A stretch of DNA of 64,000 nt from NCBI GenBank assembly GCA_009763385.1, contig CM019831.1, forward strand, positions 18,130,080 through 18,194,079. The letters run 5' to 3'. The notes below the pieces were generated by a model. The model was not told the DNA's origin. It worked only from the letters and a program-made list of their open reading frames with translations, and made no database searches. Shown here in pieces: positions 1 through 11,652 of the stretch. Numbering within the stretch: the first letter of the stretch is position 1; every line of letters starts with the position of its first letter. The DNA comes from Coix lacryma-jobi var. lacryma-jobi. Lineage: Eukaryota; Streptophyta; Magnoliopsida; Poales; Poaceae. Both the position numbers and the translations under genes were made by a program.

Positions 1-443
1 CAATTTACAAAAGGGGACAAGAAAGATTCCCTAGAGCTATACAACGGAAGAGCAGAACCGTACAAACACTGATAGTGCGAAAACCCTAGCTCGCCTTCCT
101 TTTGTCCGCCGCCACCTGGCTCGCGCACCCCCTCGCGGGAACGTGGGAGCTTTCGTCAGGCACTCAGGCTTGTGGAACCATCGCTACCGTTGCGAGGCCC
201 GCATCTGCTTGTCGTCTGTCAAGCCCTGCGTTTCTTGCCTGCGAAAACCATAAAACGACCCGAAGGCCAGTCTTTCACCGAAGGTTAGAAAGTGATCCGG
301 AGGTCGAACAGATAGCGAAGGTCAGACGATGACCCGAAGGTTTGAACAACAGCGAAGGTTATCGCGAGGGTAGTTGACAGCATGAGGGTTGCCCTTCGTG
401 TCAGCCCGCTCGAAGCCGCTGCCGAGGGACCCGTCCCCCAACA
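1..443 (-). mobile_element. LTR-retrotransposon terminal repeat fragment (TGTTGGGG type)
   Basis: On the minus strand the sequence starting at 443 reads TGTTGGGGGACGGGTCCCTC, the usual 5' start of a large class of grass LTRs. It continues through repeated cgaaggtt/cgaaggtc words typical of such LTRs. The other end lies outside the window. There is no coding capacity: the 76-codon open frame at 102-332 has no recognisable domain. Confidence 0.4.
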
Positions 444-722
444 TGTCATATTAGATGTTGTGGTACTAATTTAGTCTATTAAAAATAAATTAATTATAAA
501 ACTAATTTCACCGCCGCATATAGTACTTAACGAGACGAAGCTATTAAGCTAATTAATCTGTTATTAGCATATGTTTACTGTAGCATCGCATTGTTAAATC
601 ATGGACTAATTAGACTCAATAGATTCATCTCGTGAAGTAGATTTTGGCTGATAAATTAGTTTTATAATTAGTTCATATTTAATACTTTAGGCATTTATCT
701 CAATATTTGATGTGATAGGTGT
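444..722. mobile_element. MITE-like repeat
   Basis: AT-rich stretch with the words attagactcaatagattc, ttagttttataattag and atttgatgtgatagg, which I recognise from a very common class of small grass DNA transposons. The words taattataaaactaattt near the left side and ttagttttataattag near the right are roughly inverted copies. The exact ends and TSD could not be fixed. Confidence 0.4.
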
Positions 723-940
723 TTTTTTGCATACATCTAAACAGAACCATAATAGATGCAGTTCGTTGGTGTCTGCCCTCCGTCCGTCGTCGGTCCTGAT
801 TTGGCCTTGCCGGTGTCACTTCCAACCCCACTTTCACGCACGGAGCATCTATGCTCATACAGTGATGGATGGATGGATGGATATAGGAATAATAGGATAG
901 CTGCGTGCTGCTCGATCGCGTTCCAGCTGGAGGAACCATA

Positions 941-999
941 TGCACTGCACTGCACTGATGCACTGCACTGCACTGCACTGCACTCACTCACTGCACTGC
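941..999. repeat. (TGCAC)n pentanucleotide microsatellite
   Basis: About ten TGCAC/CACTG units in two runs separated by tgatg, with a short CACT variant. A separate (GGAT)n run lies just upstream at 864-881. Small open frames across this stretch are artefacts of the simple repeat. Confidence 0.85.
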
Positions 1000-1095
1000 C
1001 TGGTCTAGGATGGATGCATGAGCATACCTTGCTTGGTGTTGCGTTCCAAAAGGCGTATTGTCTCTGTACGTGCATGTGCGCGCGCATAATATATA

Positions 1096-1361
1096 CTCCA
1101 TTCATTCCAAATTATAAGTCATATTCTATTGTAAGAATTTTAGAGAGTCGAAGTTTTTCAAATTTAATCAAATTTATATAATAAGATAATAATATTTATA
1201 ATACAAACTAAGTATTATTAGATTCTTCATTAGCTATATCTTCATAGTATAACTATTTGATGTGATAAATCTTTGTGTTTCCCTTATAAATTTTGGTCAT
1301 ACTTGAGATGTTTTGACTCTCCGAGATTTTTAGAATGACTTATAATTTAGTATGGAGGGAG
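1096..1361. mobile_element. Stowaway-like MITE
   Basis: Ends are ctccattcattccaaattat and its inverted match ataatttagtatggaggg, flanked by TA at 1094-1095 and 1362-1363. Size (266 bp), AT-richness and a TA target duplication fit Stowaway (Tc1/mariner-derived) MITEs. Confidence 0.8.
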
Positions 1362-1705
1362 TATGTTATTTTATTCCAAATTGAACTTTGCCAGTTGTTA
1401 ATGCCTTTTTTTTAAGAAAACTCAGTCCAAGCCTCCAAGGTAGCGAAGTTTGTCTTATATAGATATTTGGGACAAAGACAAAACAAGCTACTACTATATA
1501 CATGAGATTTGGAATATGGAAAGTGTACACATGACATATATGATATGATATGAAAAGAAAGAAGCCGAGCTCCTACTAGCTAGCTTGGGAGTGAGAAACA
1601 GCTGGCCGGGAACGGTGTCTTCTCTTCTCTTAATTTGGGGGTAAGAATCGATGTGCAGAAACTAAAATTTGTCTTCTTTCTACTTGTGCTTTTTCTTCGG
1701 GACTA

Positions 1706-1946
1706 CTCCCTCCATCCCTAAACCTAAACAAGTGTTGTTTCCGCTTCCCGAAAAAAGCTACCAATAATTATATATTAAAATATATTAATATTTATATTAA
1801 GTAATTAGTATCATTGGAAAGATCTTTACATCTAGTTTTTTAACAAAATTATTTAGAGATATAAATATAATACATATTTTTTATAAATTAAGTCAAACAC
1901 GTGACACGTATACCAACAGCGATACTTATTATTTAAGGACGGAGGG
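1706..1946. mobile_element. Stowaway-like MITE, diverged
   Basis: Begins ctccctccatccctaaa and ends with the inverted sequence tttaaggacggaggg. TA flanks the left end (1704-1705); the right TA has mutated. Internal words such as atattaagtaattagtatc match the neighbouring copy at 2115-2375. Confidence 0.65.
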
Positions 1947-2114
1947 TTGCTTTCTTGGTGGAATGGCTTGCTCCTTTTAATTTTAGCACGTGGTCAGTGT
2001 TTGGCAGAACCGTGATGAGTCGGCCTCGTCTGCAACTCTGCCTTATATTATTATATTTTTTTGCAAAACCGGCGTCGTCGTCTTCCCATGCTAATTATTG
2101 TAACTACTCTACTG

Positions 2115-2375
2115 CTCCCTCCGTCTCAAAATAGATGTCATTCTCATTTCTCAAGAAGTCAACATTTTACAACTTTGACCAATTATATATATTAAAAATA
2201 ATAATATTTATAATACATAATTAGTATCATTAGATAGATCGTTGAATATACTTTTATAATAAACTTATTTGGGAATATAAATGCCGCACGTATTTTCTAC
2301 AAACTTTGTCAAAGTTGCGAAAAATTGACCGACACGTATCTCATAACGTCTTTTATTATGAGACGGCAAAGGGAG
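2115..2375. mobile_element. Stowaway-like MITE
   Basis: Left end ctccctccgtctcaaaatag, right end inverted with gagacggcaaagggag. TA follows at 2376-2377. It shares internal sequence (taatacataattagtatcat) with the 1706-1946 copy, so both belong to one subfamily. Confidence 0.7.
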
Positions 2376-2612
2376 TAGTTCACGAGTCTTATTATTACTA
2401 TGTACTATATATGTGACCAGAATTCAAAGACGTTAATTATTATATTCCATGATGTGTTATTATATATATCGATTTCAATAAGCATTGTGTATCCATCCTC
2501 AAATAAAATAAATTAATTTATTAAATAATCTCAAAGGACAGTGTATCACTTTCCCGCAATTCGATCTTACAGTCTAGCTGACACTTGAAGGCTATTCATT
2601 CATACGGAGTAT

Positions 2613-3978
2613 CACTGCGTAAAAAAAGCATATCACAGACGCTCCTTTGGTATTATCACGTATGGGCATGAGCGTGTGTGTGATAAGAACAATCTAGTGA
2701 TTTTTTGACAGTTAAATAAGCCTACAAAATTCATTAAAGAACATTTATTAATTAATTGACATAATTAAATCACCAACACAACATAACAAAAAAATTAAGT
2801 TCATATTTTTTCCTAAATACTAGACACTACAAAGAAACTACACACAAAATTTCATGAATTTTGGAGCTTCCTAGAAATCCCTGTGAAAAACACAAAATTG
2901 TTCCCAAAACTCTAGAAAAAGAAAAAACCCCAAACAGACGCTGACACGTGGGCCCAGGCTATCAGCATCACCTCCCTCACGCTCTCTGCATTGACCTGAG
3001 ACCTAGCGGGGTTGACCGGCCCCTCAATTCACCGCTGGCAAGCTCACCAGTGCCGGTGAGAGCACCAAACCCTTCTTGACCTAGCGCATCGATCCCATCT
3101 CTCGGTTGGGTTAGGAAGTACTCGGCTCAGGGCTGGCGACGGCCATGGCCAGTGGCCAAGGCTCGACACGGCGGCGACTCGACGTTCTGGTCACTAGGGC
3201 ATGGTTGGGACCTAACTGGAGGTAGCCTCACGCTCAGGAGCTCGCAACGACCACAATGCGCACCCCAACTCACTCGGGGAGGCTTGGAGCAAGGCGCTCC
3301 ATAGTGGCGGCCATGGCGGGTGCTCGCGTCGATGGCAACCCACGCAGACTGGCAACCCACAGAGTGGTAGAGATCTAACTACCTGGCCGACCACGACCAG
3401 GACACTGAGGTGGAGCTAGTGGTGTTGTTAGATTGGCCGGAGCAACTTCGAACTGTCCTAGCGACTGCAAGCTCGAGCGCGGCGGCGATTGACCGGGCAT
3501 CCCTCCACACACACTAACTTTCAAACTTTCCTAATCTAAGCTCTACCAACCATGCCATACCCATTTGCTACATGCTTAACTTGCAATGCCGATGATGACA
3601 TGTCAATTTTTAGTTGTCTTTACTACAGACGCACGTCACCAACACGTGTCAGTAATAAGATCACAGACGCCCATTTTCTACATGTGTCTGTGGAAAGAAC
3701 GCTTTACTACAGACGCGTGTCACCAACACATGTCAGTAATAAGATGTGGAAAGAACGTTTTACTACAAATGTATGTCACCAAAACGTGTCAGTAATAAGA
3801 TCACAGACGCTCGTTTTTTACACGTGCCTGTGTTAATCCACGTTTTTAACCACAGTCACACTACTAGCTTACTACAGACGCGTGTTGGTTAAAGCGCGTC
3901 TCTTGTTACTTACTACAGACATGTTTTTAGTGTGGGTCTGTGGGATGCATGGTGAAATTGCCTTCTTTTTACATAGTG
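2613..3978. mobile_element. Non-autonomous CACTA element
   Basis: The left end CACTGCGTAAAAAAAGC and the inverted right end CACTATGTAAAAAGAAGGC form imperfect CACTA-type terminal repeats. Subterminal arrays carry the motif acagacgc, with repeated units tactacagacgc...ccaacac.tgtcagtaata at about 3,620-3,900. The 1.37-kb interior is GC-rich around 2,940-3,520 and has no recognisable transposase. Flanking trinucleotides TAT and AAC do not match, so the TSD has decayed or one end is misplaced. Confidence 0.6.
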
Positions 3979-4309
3979 AACTATTATATTAGTAGTATAT
4001 TATGTAGCCTCTAGGGTCATGCATGACTGACTTGAGAAAGGCGTACATAAACACTTGAGACACAAGATCCTATATATATCTGTTATAGAGACAAATGGTT
4101 TTCTAAAGTTAACCACTTCATTAATATAGAGTTAAAATAATGCTACATATTTAAAGTTTGAGAACTACAAGGAAAGATATAGCAACTGGACTAGACATTG
4201 TACACCAGGTCTAGACATTTCTTGTGAGTAGGGTTTGCAACGGACTAAGGTCAATGGTCCGGACAGTTATTGTTCATGGGTCCGGGCCACCCTGAACTTC
4301 ATTTCTTTG

Positions 4310-4477
4310 CAGTGGCGAAGCTAGTGCACATTACAGGGGGTGCACTTGCTTTGTGGGTACATAGACATATCTCATGGGGGGTGCATATATGGTGAAATTC
4401 TAACCAAATTCATTGATTTTGTATTTTTTTGGAGGGGTGTCAGGGCACCCGCTACAAATAACGTAGCTTTGCCCCTG
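4310..4477. mobile_element. hAT MITE, 168 bp
   Basis: The terminal inverted repeats CAGTGGCGAAGCTAG and CAGGGGCAAAGCTACG (read inward from each end) are flanked by an exact 8-bp duplication TTTCTTTG at 4302-4309 and 4478-4485. The 8-bp TSD and CAGNGGCG-type ends are diagnostic of hAT-derived MITEs. Internal gggtgca/gcaccc words are also inverted. Confidence 0.9.
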
Positions 4478-4485
4478 TTTCTTTG

Positions 4486-4732
4486 TGAACTTTGTGTTCA
4501 TCATTGCCCGCACTTGGACTTTGCTTGCTTTTTTGGGTCTTCACTTGTTCTTTTAATATCTTTTTGTTTAAGGTGTTGATCATCGAATAATAACGTCACC
4601 TTAGTCCAAGTTATGTTTGTAGCCTATTAGACTACAAAACAAATATTTGCAAGCACATTAGTCCAATTTAGTTATGTTGTTCATGAAACATCAAAATCAA
4701 AACCTAAATGTGTCAAGATCCATTTTCATACA
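4486..4732 (-). mobile_element. Older Copia-like LTR fragment
   Basis: Diverged match to the distal part of the LTRs at 4,845-6,187 and 9,688-11,232: the same order of tggactttgcttg, ggtgttgatca, accttagtccaag, gactacaaaacaaa and ccattttcat...aca. It is a remnant of an earlier insertion of the same family, directly beside the complete element, and is interrupted on its left by the hAT MITE. Confidence 0.7.
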
Positions 4733-4844
4733 GGTTGCTTGCATGTTGAGATAGAACTTGTAGTGTAAATTAGCTTTATAAGAGTTATAGATAAATTATA
4801 GATATACTATATATCAAGAGCATTGTGTCCATGCTATTACATAG

Positions 4845-6187
4845 TGAAAGGACCGTGACACCTAAGACGGGGGTGAATTAGGCAACTTAAAACTTTTACT
4901 CTAAACTATGGTCTCTAATCTCCACCTAGTCAAAACCTATGCGAACGTAAACTATCTAATTGTGCAATTATGGTTTTACTAGGTGTGTTGCTATCTCTAT
5001 CGCAAAAGAGTTTTGCAACCTATGATCCAAACCTATCATCTAGCCTATCAACTAGGCTAGGAAAGGTAAAGCACACAACAAGGTCGCAAAGTAAATGTGG
5101 AAGCTAAAGAGAGAGGTAGAGATGCAAACTCCCATCGATGACTCCGGTATTTTTACCGAGGTATCGAGAAGCACACAAGCTTCCCCACGCGCAAGTGGAT
5201 CTCCGGTAAAGCCACTCGTGGCAAAGCTATGCTCCCCACCGTCTTCACTATCAAGCTTCTGGCCGAACCGTGGTGGGCCTTGTTCCCTTCGGTACACAGT
5301 GGCGACCACACCACAAATGCGGTTGGTGTGGTCTCGCAAGACTACAAGCCCTTCCGATGTACAACCACGGCACGCGCAAGCATCGGTAGATAAGAGGTGT
5401 TTAAACCTCACTAAACACTAGGCCTAACACCTAGAGCAAGCGCAAAGCGATGGTCTAACTAGCCTAAGCACTTCGCAAAGCACCTACACTAATCACCTAG
5501 TATATCACTAAGCACTTTGGTGGCTAGAGCAACTAAATATGTGTCTATACACTTGGTACACTTCCTTGAGCTCCAACCTACTTGTTTTGGCCGACCATGG
5601 GGGTATATATAGAGCCTCAACCAAATAGAGCCGTTGGAGAATGTCTTGGACTTCACAGCGTAGGATCGGACGCTGAAGTCGTGACCATCAGACGCGTGTA
5701 CGATGCTCCATTAACAGCTAGTTGCCACAGTAGCATCCGATGTACACCTAGAGCGTCTGATGTAACGTTGTGCACGATGCACAGTGTTACTGTCACGTCC
5801 GATGTGGTACCATCAGCGCATCTGATGCTTCTGCTGGCGCCAACCTGAGCTAGGGTTTGCCATCGGTGCGTCCGACGCTTGCTGAGCCAGCGTCCGATGC
5901 AGCGTCCGATGTCCCTTTTTCTTTGTTTCTTCGTGATTTCTTGCGCCGTCTTGGTTCCAGTCTTGTGCCTTGGACTTTGCTTGATCATTGTGAGTCTTAT
6001 TCTGAGCTTCAAATGTCTTGCTTGAGGTGTTGATCAACGGATCACCACATTGCCTTAGTCCAAGTCTCCTTTGCACCCTATTGGACTACAAAACAAACAC
6101 TTGCAAACATATTAGTCCAATTTAGTTATGTTGTTCATCAAACACCAAAATCCAAAGTCAAATGGGCTGAGGTCCATTTTCATTACA
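4845..6187 (-). repeat. 3' LTR of the Copia-like element
   Basis: 1,343 bp, about 200 bp shorter than its partner. It lacks the segments corresponding to about 10,021-10,110 and 10,664-10,776. On the minus strand a TATA element (ctctatatatacccc) lies near 5,605-5,620, preceded in the U3 position (5,665-5,910) by repeated GCGTCCGATG-like words. Confidence 0.9.
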
Positions 6188-6204
6188 ATCTCCCCCTTTT
6201 TGGT
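6188..6204 (-). other. Polypurine tract
   Basis: Minus strand reads accaaaaagggggagat directly before the 3' LTR. A purine run at this position primes plus-strand DNA synthesis and confirms the minus orientation. Confidence 0.85.
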
Positions 6205-7439
6205 GATTGATGACAACACGACCAAAGCAAGCAAATAATAGATACAAGAATTAAAATGCAATCTACTTACTAGGATGCAATGCAAGGACAAGATCATATG
6301 ATGTTAAAAGATACCAAATTGAAACAATACTTAATAACATATCTTGCCCTTGCCATAGAGTCCCTTTGTGGTATTATGGATTTAAGTTTCCCCCTAACTC
6401 CATAATCCACTTCCTCCCTTTCTCAGACCATCCCATAACCACAAAAATTTTGAATTTTGGTTTTGGTTGTTATTTGTTTTGGGCTTGCATTGGTCCCTCA
6501 ATTTCTCCCCCTTTGGAATCAAACACCGAAAAGGAAGACATTAGTGGCACAAGGGAGGGTCAAATTTTGCGATCCTTTTTATGTGGAGTGAAATTGATCA
6601 CAAAACTTGACTCTCACAATATATAAACTAAACCTCCCCTAAGTGTATGCACACATATGGTGTATGGTAAAGCATATGCATAACCGGCAAATTAATGCAC
6701 AAAGGAGTTTAATCTATATAAAGCATGGAGCAAGCATAAGTATCAAATTGAAATCAACATTTTGATATCGGTTAGAAATACCACATGTAGACATCAATTA
6801 GATTATCACCACACACGATGCTTGTCTCCGGGACTCCATTTTCCTTGCAATGAGACTATTACACACATGATAAACTTGAAAGAGGTGTTAGTCTCAAAGC
6901 TTCCAAATTGTAGAGTAAACTCCCCCTAAATGTGTGCATACAAGTTTGAAATACTTGTAGGAGACATGCACATTGACTTGTACGGTCAAATTACCATTTT
7001 GCAAGTTGACATCACTAGAAATGTGACACCAATTGAAGATGGTAATTGGGATAGTTTATCTACTATTTGGACTTTGGCACATATAAGATAAGTACAAGTA
7101 AGAGAAGCTATGTGTCGTGCTCCTAAACAAATTAAACCATGTAGGTTTGCTCCAAAGATAAGAGTGATACCAAGCAAAACTACCATATGATGAGCCTAGT
7201 GAATGCATGACAAAAGATTTAAATATGTAAATGCAAATATAGGCAATAAAAGGAACTAGATGCTAAATGAAATAGCAAGAATTTAAATCTAGTTACCTAA
7301 CATGGGAAGGGGAATTTGGGTCCATATTAGCCACTCACATACTTGGCAATGACATGATCCAATGTGATGCACCCCATGATATGCACCCAACACTTTGCCA
7401 AGTCTCCAAATTCCCCGTGGCCAATTTGGCTACTCACTT

Positions 7440-9630
7440 CTCTTTCGGGATCCAAACCTTTTTGGTGCCCTTCATGGTTGAAATAATGTCCTTAGGCACC
7501 TAAATGTGTTTGGCTCCATTGTTGGCTTGCTTGTTTACTTTGATGGCCACCACCTTGTCATTCTTTTTCTTCTTCAAGAGATAAGGTGTGGAGGCCTTCT
7601 TGTTCACCTTGTTGGTGTAGGTGTTGGAGAGTTTGTTTGTTTGTTTTTTGTTTTTCTCTTCCTTCTTCTCTCCCCCATGCTTCACCTTGCACTCATAAGA
7701 CTTGTGGCCTTCCTTGTGGCAAACGTAACAAACCACAGCTTGCTCCTCATCAAGCTTCTTCACTCCCTTGACGGTGTTATCTTGATGAGTTCGGGTTTGC
7801 TCTGTCTTGCCTTTTGCTTGAATCAAGTCCATGGTGAGGCGAGCCACTTCTTGCTTTAGTTGCTCATATTCTCCATTGCAACTTCTTGTGTACATGTTTC
7901 TACAATCACATTCTCAACACAAGCTTGTTCGCACATGGGTGAGTCTAAATCAAGTAAATCAATGCAAGAAGTAGAGGCATCCTTTTTAGGCATATCAAAG
8001 ATTGATTTTTCAATTTTAGATGCCTCGGTGGGGTTTGCTCTAATGGTTTTAAGATTAGCAACTTTGTTAGTTAGCTCATCACAATGTTTGCACATGATTT
8101 CTATTTTAGCAAGCAAACTTTTGTAAGCATCTTGTGTGCTAGCTAACTTTGCTTTTTAGTTTCTCATTTTTCTTAACAAGTTGCTCATCATTAATTGTGT
8201 TATCACTTGTGTTTGCACTAGCCTCAAGTTTCTCAATTTTATTAGATAGCTCAACATTTAGGTTTGAAAAGGTTTCATATTGATCAAGCATGGCATTATA
8301 AGCTTGTTGAGAACTATCTAATTTCTCTTTTAAAGCATTTATTTTCTTTTGTTGACTAGTGCAAGCCTTAGCATAGTTGATATTATCTTGCACAAGTTGA
8401 TTATAAGAAGGTAGCTCATCATCACTATCACTATCACTATCACTATCACTAGAGATAGAGTTTGTGTTACCTCGTGTCATAAGGCACACACGTGAGGAGC
8501 TTGATGATGAGTGCTTGTGACCTCGCCTCTTGTGTTGGGCTTTATCATCACTTGATGAATCATCCAAAGTCTTGATGGTGGTGAGGGCTTTGACCTTGCA
8601 TCCCTTATTTTTATTGTCCTTGGGTGTGGGCTTTTGTTTTGGACAATCCTCCACAAAGTGCCCTCTCTTGCCACATCCATAACATTCATTCTTCCTTTGC
8701 TCTCTTCTTTGATCGGTAAAGAGGCAATCTTCAATTGTGATGGGCACACCCTTGACATTGAGCTTGTGGATCATCCTCTTCACTCCTTTCACTAGCTTGA
8801 TTGTTTCTTCTTCATCTAAGGAGGAGTTGGATGAGGTGGAGGACCGATCATCATCACTTGATTCTTCATCATCATCCTCTTCTTCTTCCTCATCTTCACT
8901 TGAGGAGCTTGAGCTTGAGCTTGTCTCACTTTGCTTCTTGCCCTTCATCTTTTTGTGCTCATCACATGTGAGAGCTATGCCTTTGCTTGATGAAGTGGCT
9001 TCTTCTTGACCCATCTTGCGTGACATCTCAAATGCCACCAATTTGCCAATGACAACGGTCGGGGTCATTGTGCTCAAGTCTTCCATGTTGTGGAGGATGG
9101 TGATGATGGTTGCATACTTGTTTTTTGGAAGCACGGAGATTACCTTCCTCACAATATCCATGTCACCTAGCATTGTAATTCCAATAGAATTGAGCTCATT
9201 GATAATTAGATTTAAACAAGAAAACATATCATGAACAAGCTCATTTTCATTCATTTTAAAAGAATCGTAACTTGATTTAGCTAGGTGATGTTTTTGCTCT
9301 CTAACATTACTTGTACCATCATGGAGCTCATGGAGTTTTAACCAAATTTCATCAGATGTTTGTAAAGTAAAAACTTAGTTAACCCTATCCGTGCTAAAAG
9401 ATTCAAACAAGCAATTTTTAGCTCTAGCATTAAGATGAATTTCCTTTTCATCACTCGCGGTTAACTTGTTGGGATTCTTAGAGGGTCTCATCCCATCGCG
9501 GGTGACTCTCCAAACACTAGATCAACCGCTTCTAGGTAGCAAGCCATTCTAGCACTATAGTAGGAGAAGTTTGTGTCGTCAAAGTACGGAGGCCTAGAGG
9601 TATCCATCCCAACCACTCTTAGGGGCGTCG
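7440..9630 (-). pseudogene. gag: Copia-like gag (UBN2 type) pseudogene with two zinc knuckles
   Basis: Read from right to left. The N-terminus near 9,600 has SRPPYFDDTNFSYYSARM (a DUF4219-like start), followed by a UBN2-like core whose longest open piece is 8,139-9,254 (371 codons, KMNENELVHDMFSCLN onward). An acidic Ser/Asp/Glu-rich stretch follows, then a CCHC knuckle CYGCGKRGHFVEDC, a coiled-coil segment, a second knuckle CYVCHKEGHKSYEC (within 7,500-7,895), and a tail with MKGTKKVWIPKEK near 7,445-7,500. Breaks: a frameshift near 9,515, an in-frame stop near 9,376 and frameshifts near 8,140 and 7,880. In the family, gag forms the particle shell and binds RNA. Two knuckles in one gag and the absence of pol are notable. 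Confidence 0.8.
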
Positions 9631-9666
9631 GCTCAAAGGCGGTGAAGCCAAGAGTCCACAAATGAG

Positions 9667-9685
9667 CCAACCCACTTTGATACCA
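9667..9685 (-). other. Primer-binding site (initiator tRNA-Met type)
   Basis: Minus strand TGGTATCAAAGTGGGTTGG begins two bases inside the right LTR. It matches the usual plant PBS TGGTATCAGAGC at 11 of 12 positions, consistent with priming by initiator methionine tRNA. Confidence 0.88.
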
Positions 9686-9687
9686 AA

Positions 9688-11232
9688 TGAAAGGACCGTG
9701 ACGCCTAAGAGGGGAGGTGAATTAGGCAACTTAAAACTTTTACTCTAAACTATGGCCTCTAATTTTCCACCTAGTCAAAAGCTATACTAAAGTAAACTAT
9801 CTAATTGTGCAACTATGGTTTTACTAGGTGTGTTGCTATCTCTACCGCAAAAGAGTTTTGCAACCTATGATCCAAACCTATCAACTAGGCTAGGAAAGGT
9901 AAAACACACAACAAGGTAGCAAAGTAAATGCGGAAGCTAAAGAGAGAGGTAGAGATGCAAACTCCCGTCGACGACTCCGATATTTTTACCGAGGTATCGA
10001 CAAGCGCGCAAGCTTCCCCCTAGTTGTCATTGGAGCCCCTCGCAAGGAATCCTTCGCAAGGGCCAAGCTCCCGGTCGGGTAACTCCGTGGATAGCCCCGG
10101 GCCTTCCCCACGCGCAAGTGAGTCTCTGGTAAAGCCACTCGTGGCAAAGCCTCTCCCGGATGCGCCCCGCCGTCTTCACTATCAAGCTTCCGGCCGAACC
10201 GCCGCGGGCCTTGTTCCCTTTGGTACACGGTGGCGCCACACCACAAACGCGGTTGGTGTGGTCTCGCAAGACTATAAGCCCCTACAATGTACAACTACCG
10301 TGCACGCAAGCACCAGTAGATAAGAGGTGTTCAAACCTCACTAAACACTAGGCCTAACACCTAGAGCAAGCGCAAAGCGATGGTCTAACTAGCCTAAGCA
10401 CTTCGCAAAGCACCTACACTAATCACCTAGAGTATATCATTAAGCACTTTGGTGGCTAGAGCAACTAAATATGTGTCTATACACTTGGTACACTTCCTTG
10501 AGCTCGAACCTACTTGTTTTGGCCGGCCATGGGGGTATATATAGAGCCCCAACCAAATAGAGTTGTTGGAGAATGTCTTGGACTTCACAACGTAGCATCA
10601 GACGCTGAAGTCGTGACCATCGGACATGCGTCTGATGCTCCATTAACGGCTAGTTGCCAGCCTGGCACTGAGTCACATCGGACTCTGGGCAGCGTTCGAT
10701 GTGGCGACACCTGGCGTCCGATGTCTTCAGAGCCACTCTGGAACCTCTCTAGACTGGCATCGGACTTAGGGACTGTAGCGTCCGATGTACACTTGGAGAG
10801 TCCGATGTAACGCTGTGCACGATGCACAATGTTACTGCCACGTCCGATGTGGTACCATCGGCGCGTCCGATGCTTCTGCTGGCGCCAACCTGAGCTAGGG
10901 TTTGCCATCGGTGCGTCCGATGCTTGCTGAGCCAGCGTCCGATGCAGCGTCTGATGTCCCTTTTTCTTCGTTTCTTCACGATTTCTTGCGCCGTCTTGGT
11001 TCTAGTCTTGTGCCTTGGACTTTGCTTGATCATTGTGAGTCTTCTTCTGAGCTTCAAATGTCTTGCTTGAGGTGTTGATCAACGGATCACCACATCGCCT
11101 TAGTCCAAGTCACCTTTGCACCCTATTGGACTACAAAACAAACACATGCAAACACATTAGTCCAATTTGGTTATGTTGTTCATCAAACACCAAAATCCAA
11201 AGTCAAATGGGCCGAGGTCCATTTTCCTTACA
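9688..11232 (-). repeat. 5' LTR of the Copia-like element
   Basis: 1,545 bp, the longer and probably more complete copy. U3 carries many CATCGGACGC/GCGTCCGATG words (about 10,595-10,950), with the TATA region tatatatag near 10,537-10,545 (minus-strand promoter). The remainder aligns closely with the left LTR. Confidence 0.9.
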
Positions 11233-11499
11233 CATAGAAACCTAAACAAGACGTTTTCTTATAGGCGTATCCATGACAATATCTGAAAATCATCATTGAT
11301 ACTGAAGAAGTTTTTAGATATCTATGATAATTTTAAGATATCTCCATAGATTGAGTGTCACTGATTAACAAGATTCTTGTAGTATATAGAGAGGCAATAT
11401 ACGCCAATTACAACAAAATCATCATTGATGTTGTATCTGAAAATCTTGTAGTGGCTAGTTGATCTCTAGCTTCTCTTGTGTGCCATAGACTTATTAGGA

Positions 11500-11652
11500 T
11501 TAGATTTTTTGGACTAGAATGCCTTGCAACACCCTAGTAGGCTAGCACAAAAAACTTCGCTTAGTGTGTTGCTAACAATTTGTTTAGTGCCTTGTAGATT
11601 TTTATTAGGATATTCACCCCCTCTAGCTATATTAGGATCTTTCAGAGCTTCA
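11500..11652. mobile_element. Copia-type LTR end fragment
   Basis: Contains ggatattcaccccctctagc followed by ggatctttca. This is the inverted counterpart of the TGAAAGGACC...gggggtgaatta LTR start used by the neighbouring element, so it is a piece of a related LTR in opposite orientation. From 11,238 to 11,500 I recognise nothing. Confidence 0.45.

Larger units (their letters stand above)
4845..11232 (-). mobile_element. Non-autonomous Copia-like LTR retrotransposon, complete ends
   Basis: 6.4-kb element with direct LTRs (4,845-6,187 and 9,688-11,232), each running TGAAAGGACCGTGAC to TTACA on the plus strand. An exact 5-bp TSD CATAG lies at 4840-4844 and 11233-11237. Orientation is minus: primer-binding site beside the right LTR, polypurine tract beside the left LTR. 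The only coding content is a broken gag with zinc knuckles. No protease, integrase, reverse transcriptase or RNase H signature was seen in the 3.5-kb interior, so movement would depend on an autonomous relative. About 6,205-7,430 is non-coding filler. Confidence 0.92.

Noticed and set aside
941..999. CRISPR-like or regulatory direct repeats
   Set aside because: Five-base units without spacers are a microsatellite; the DNA is eukaryotic.
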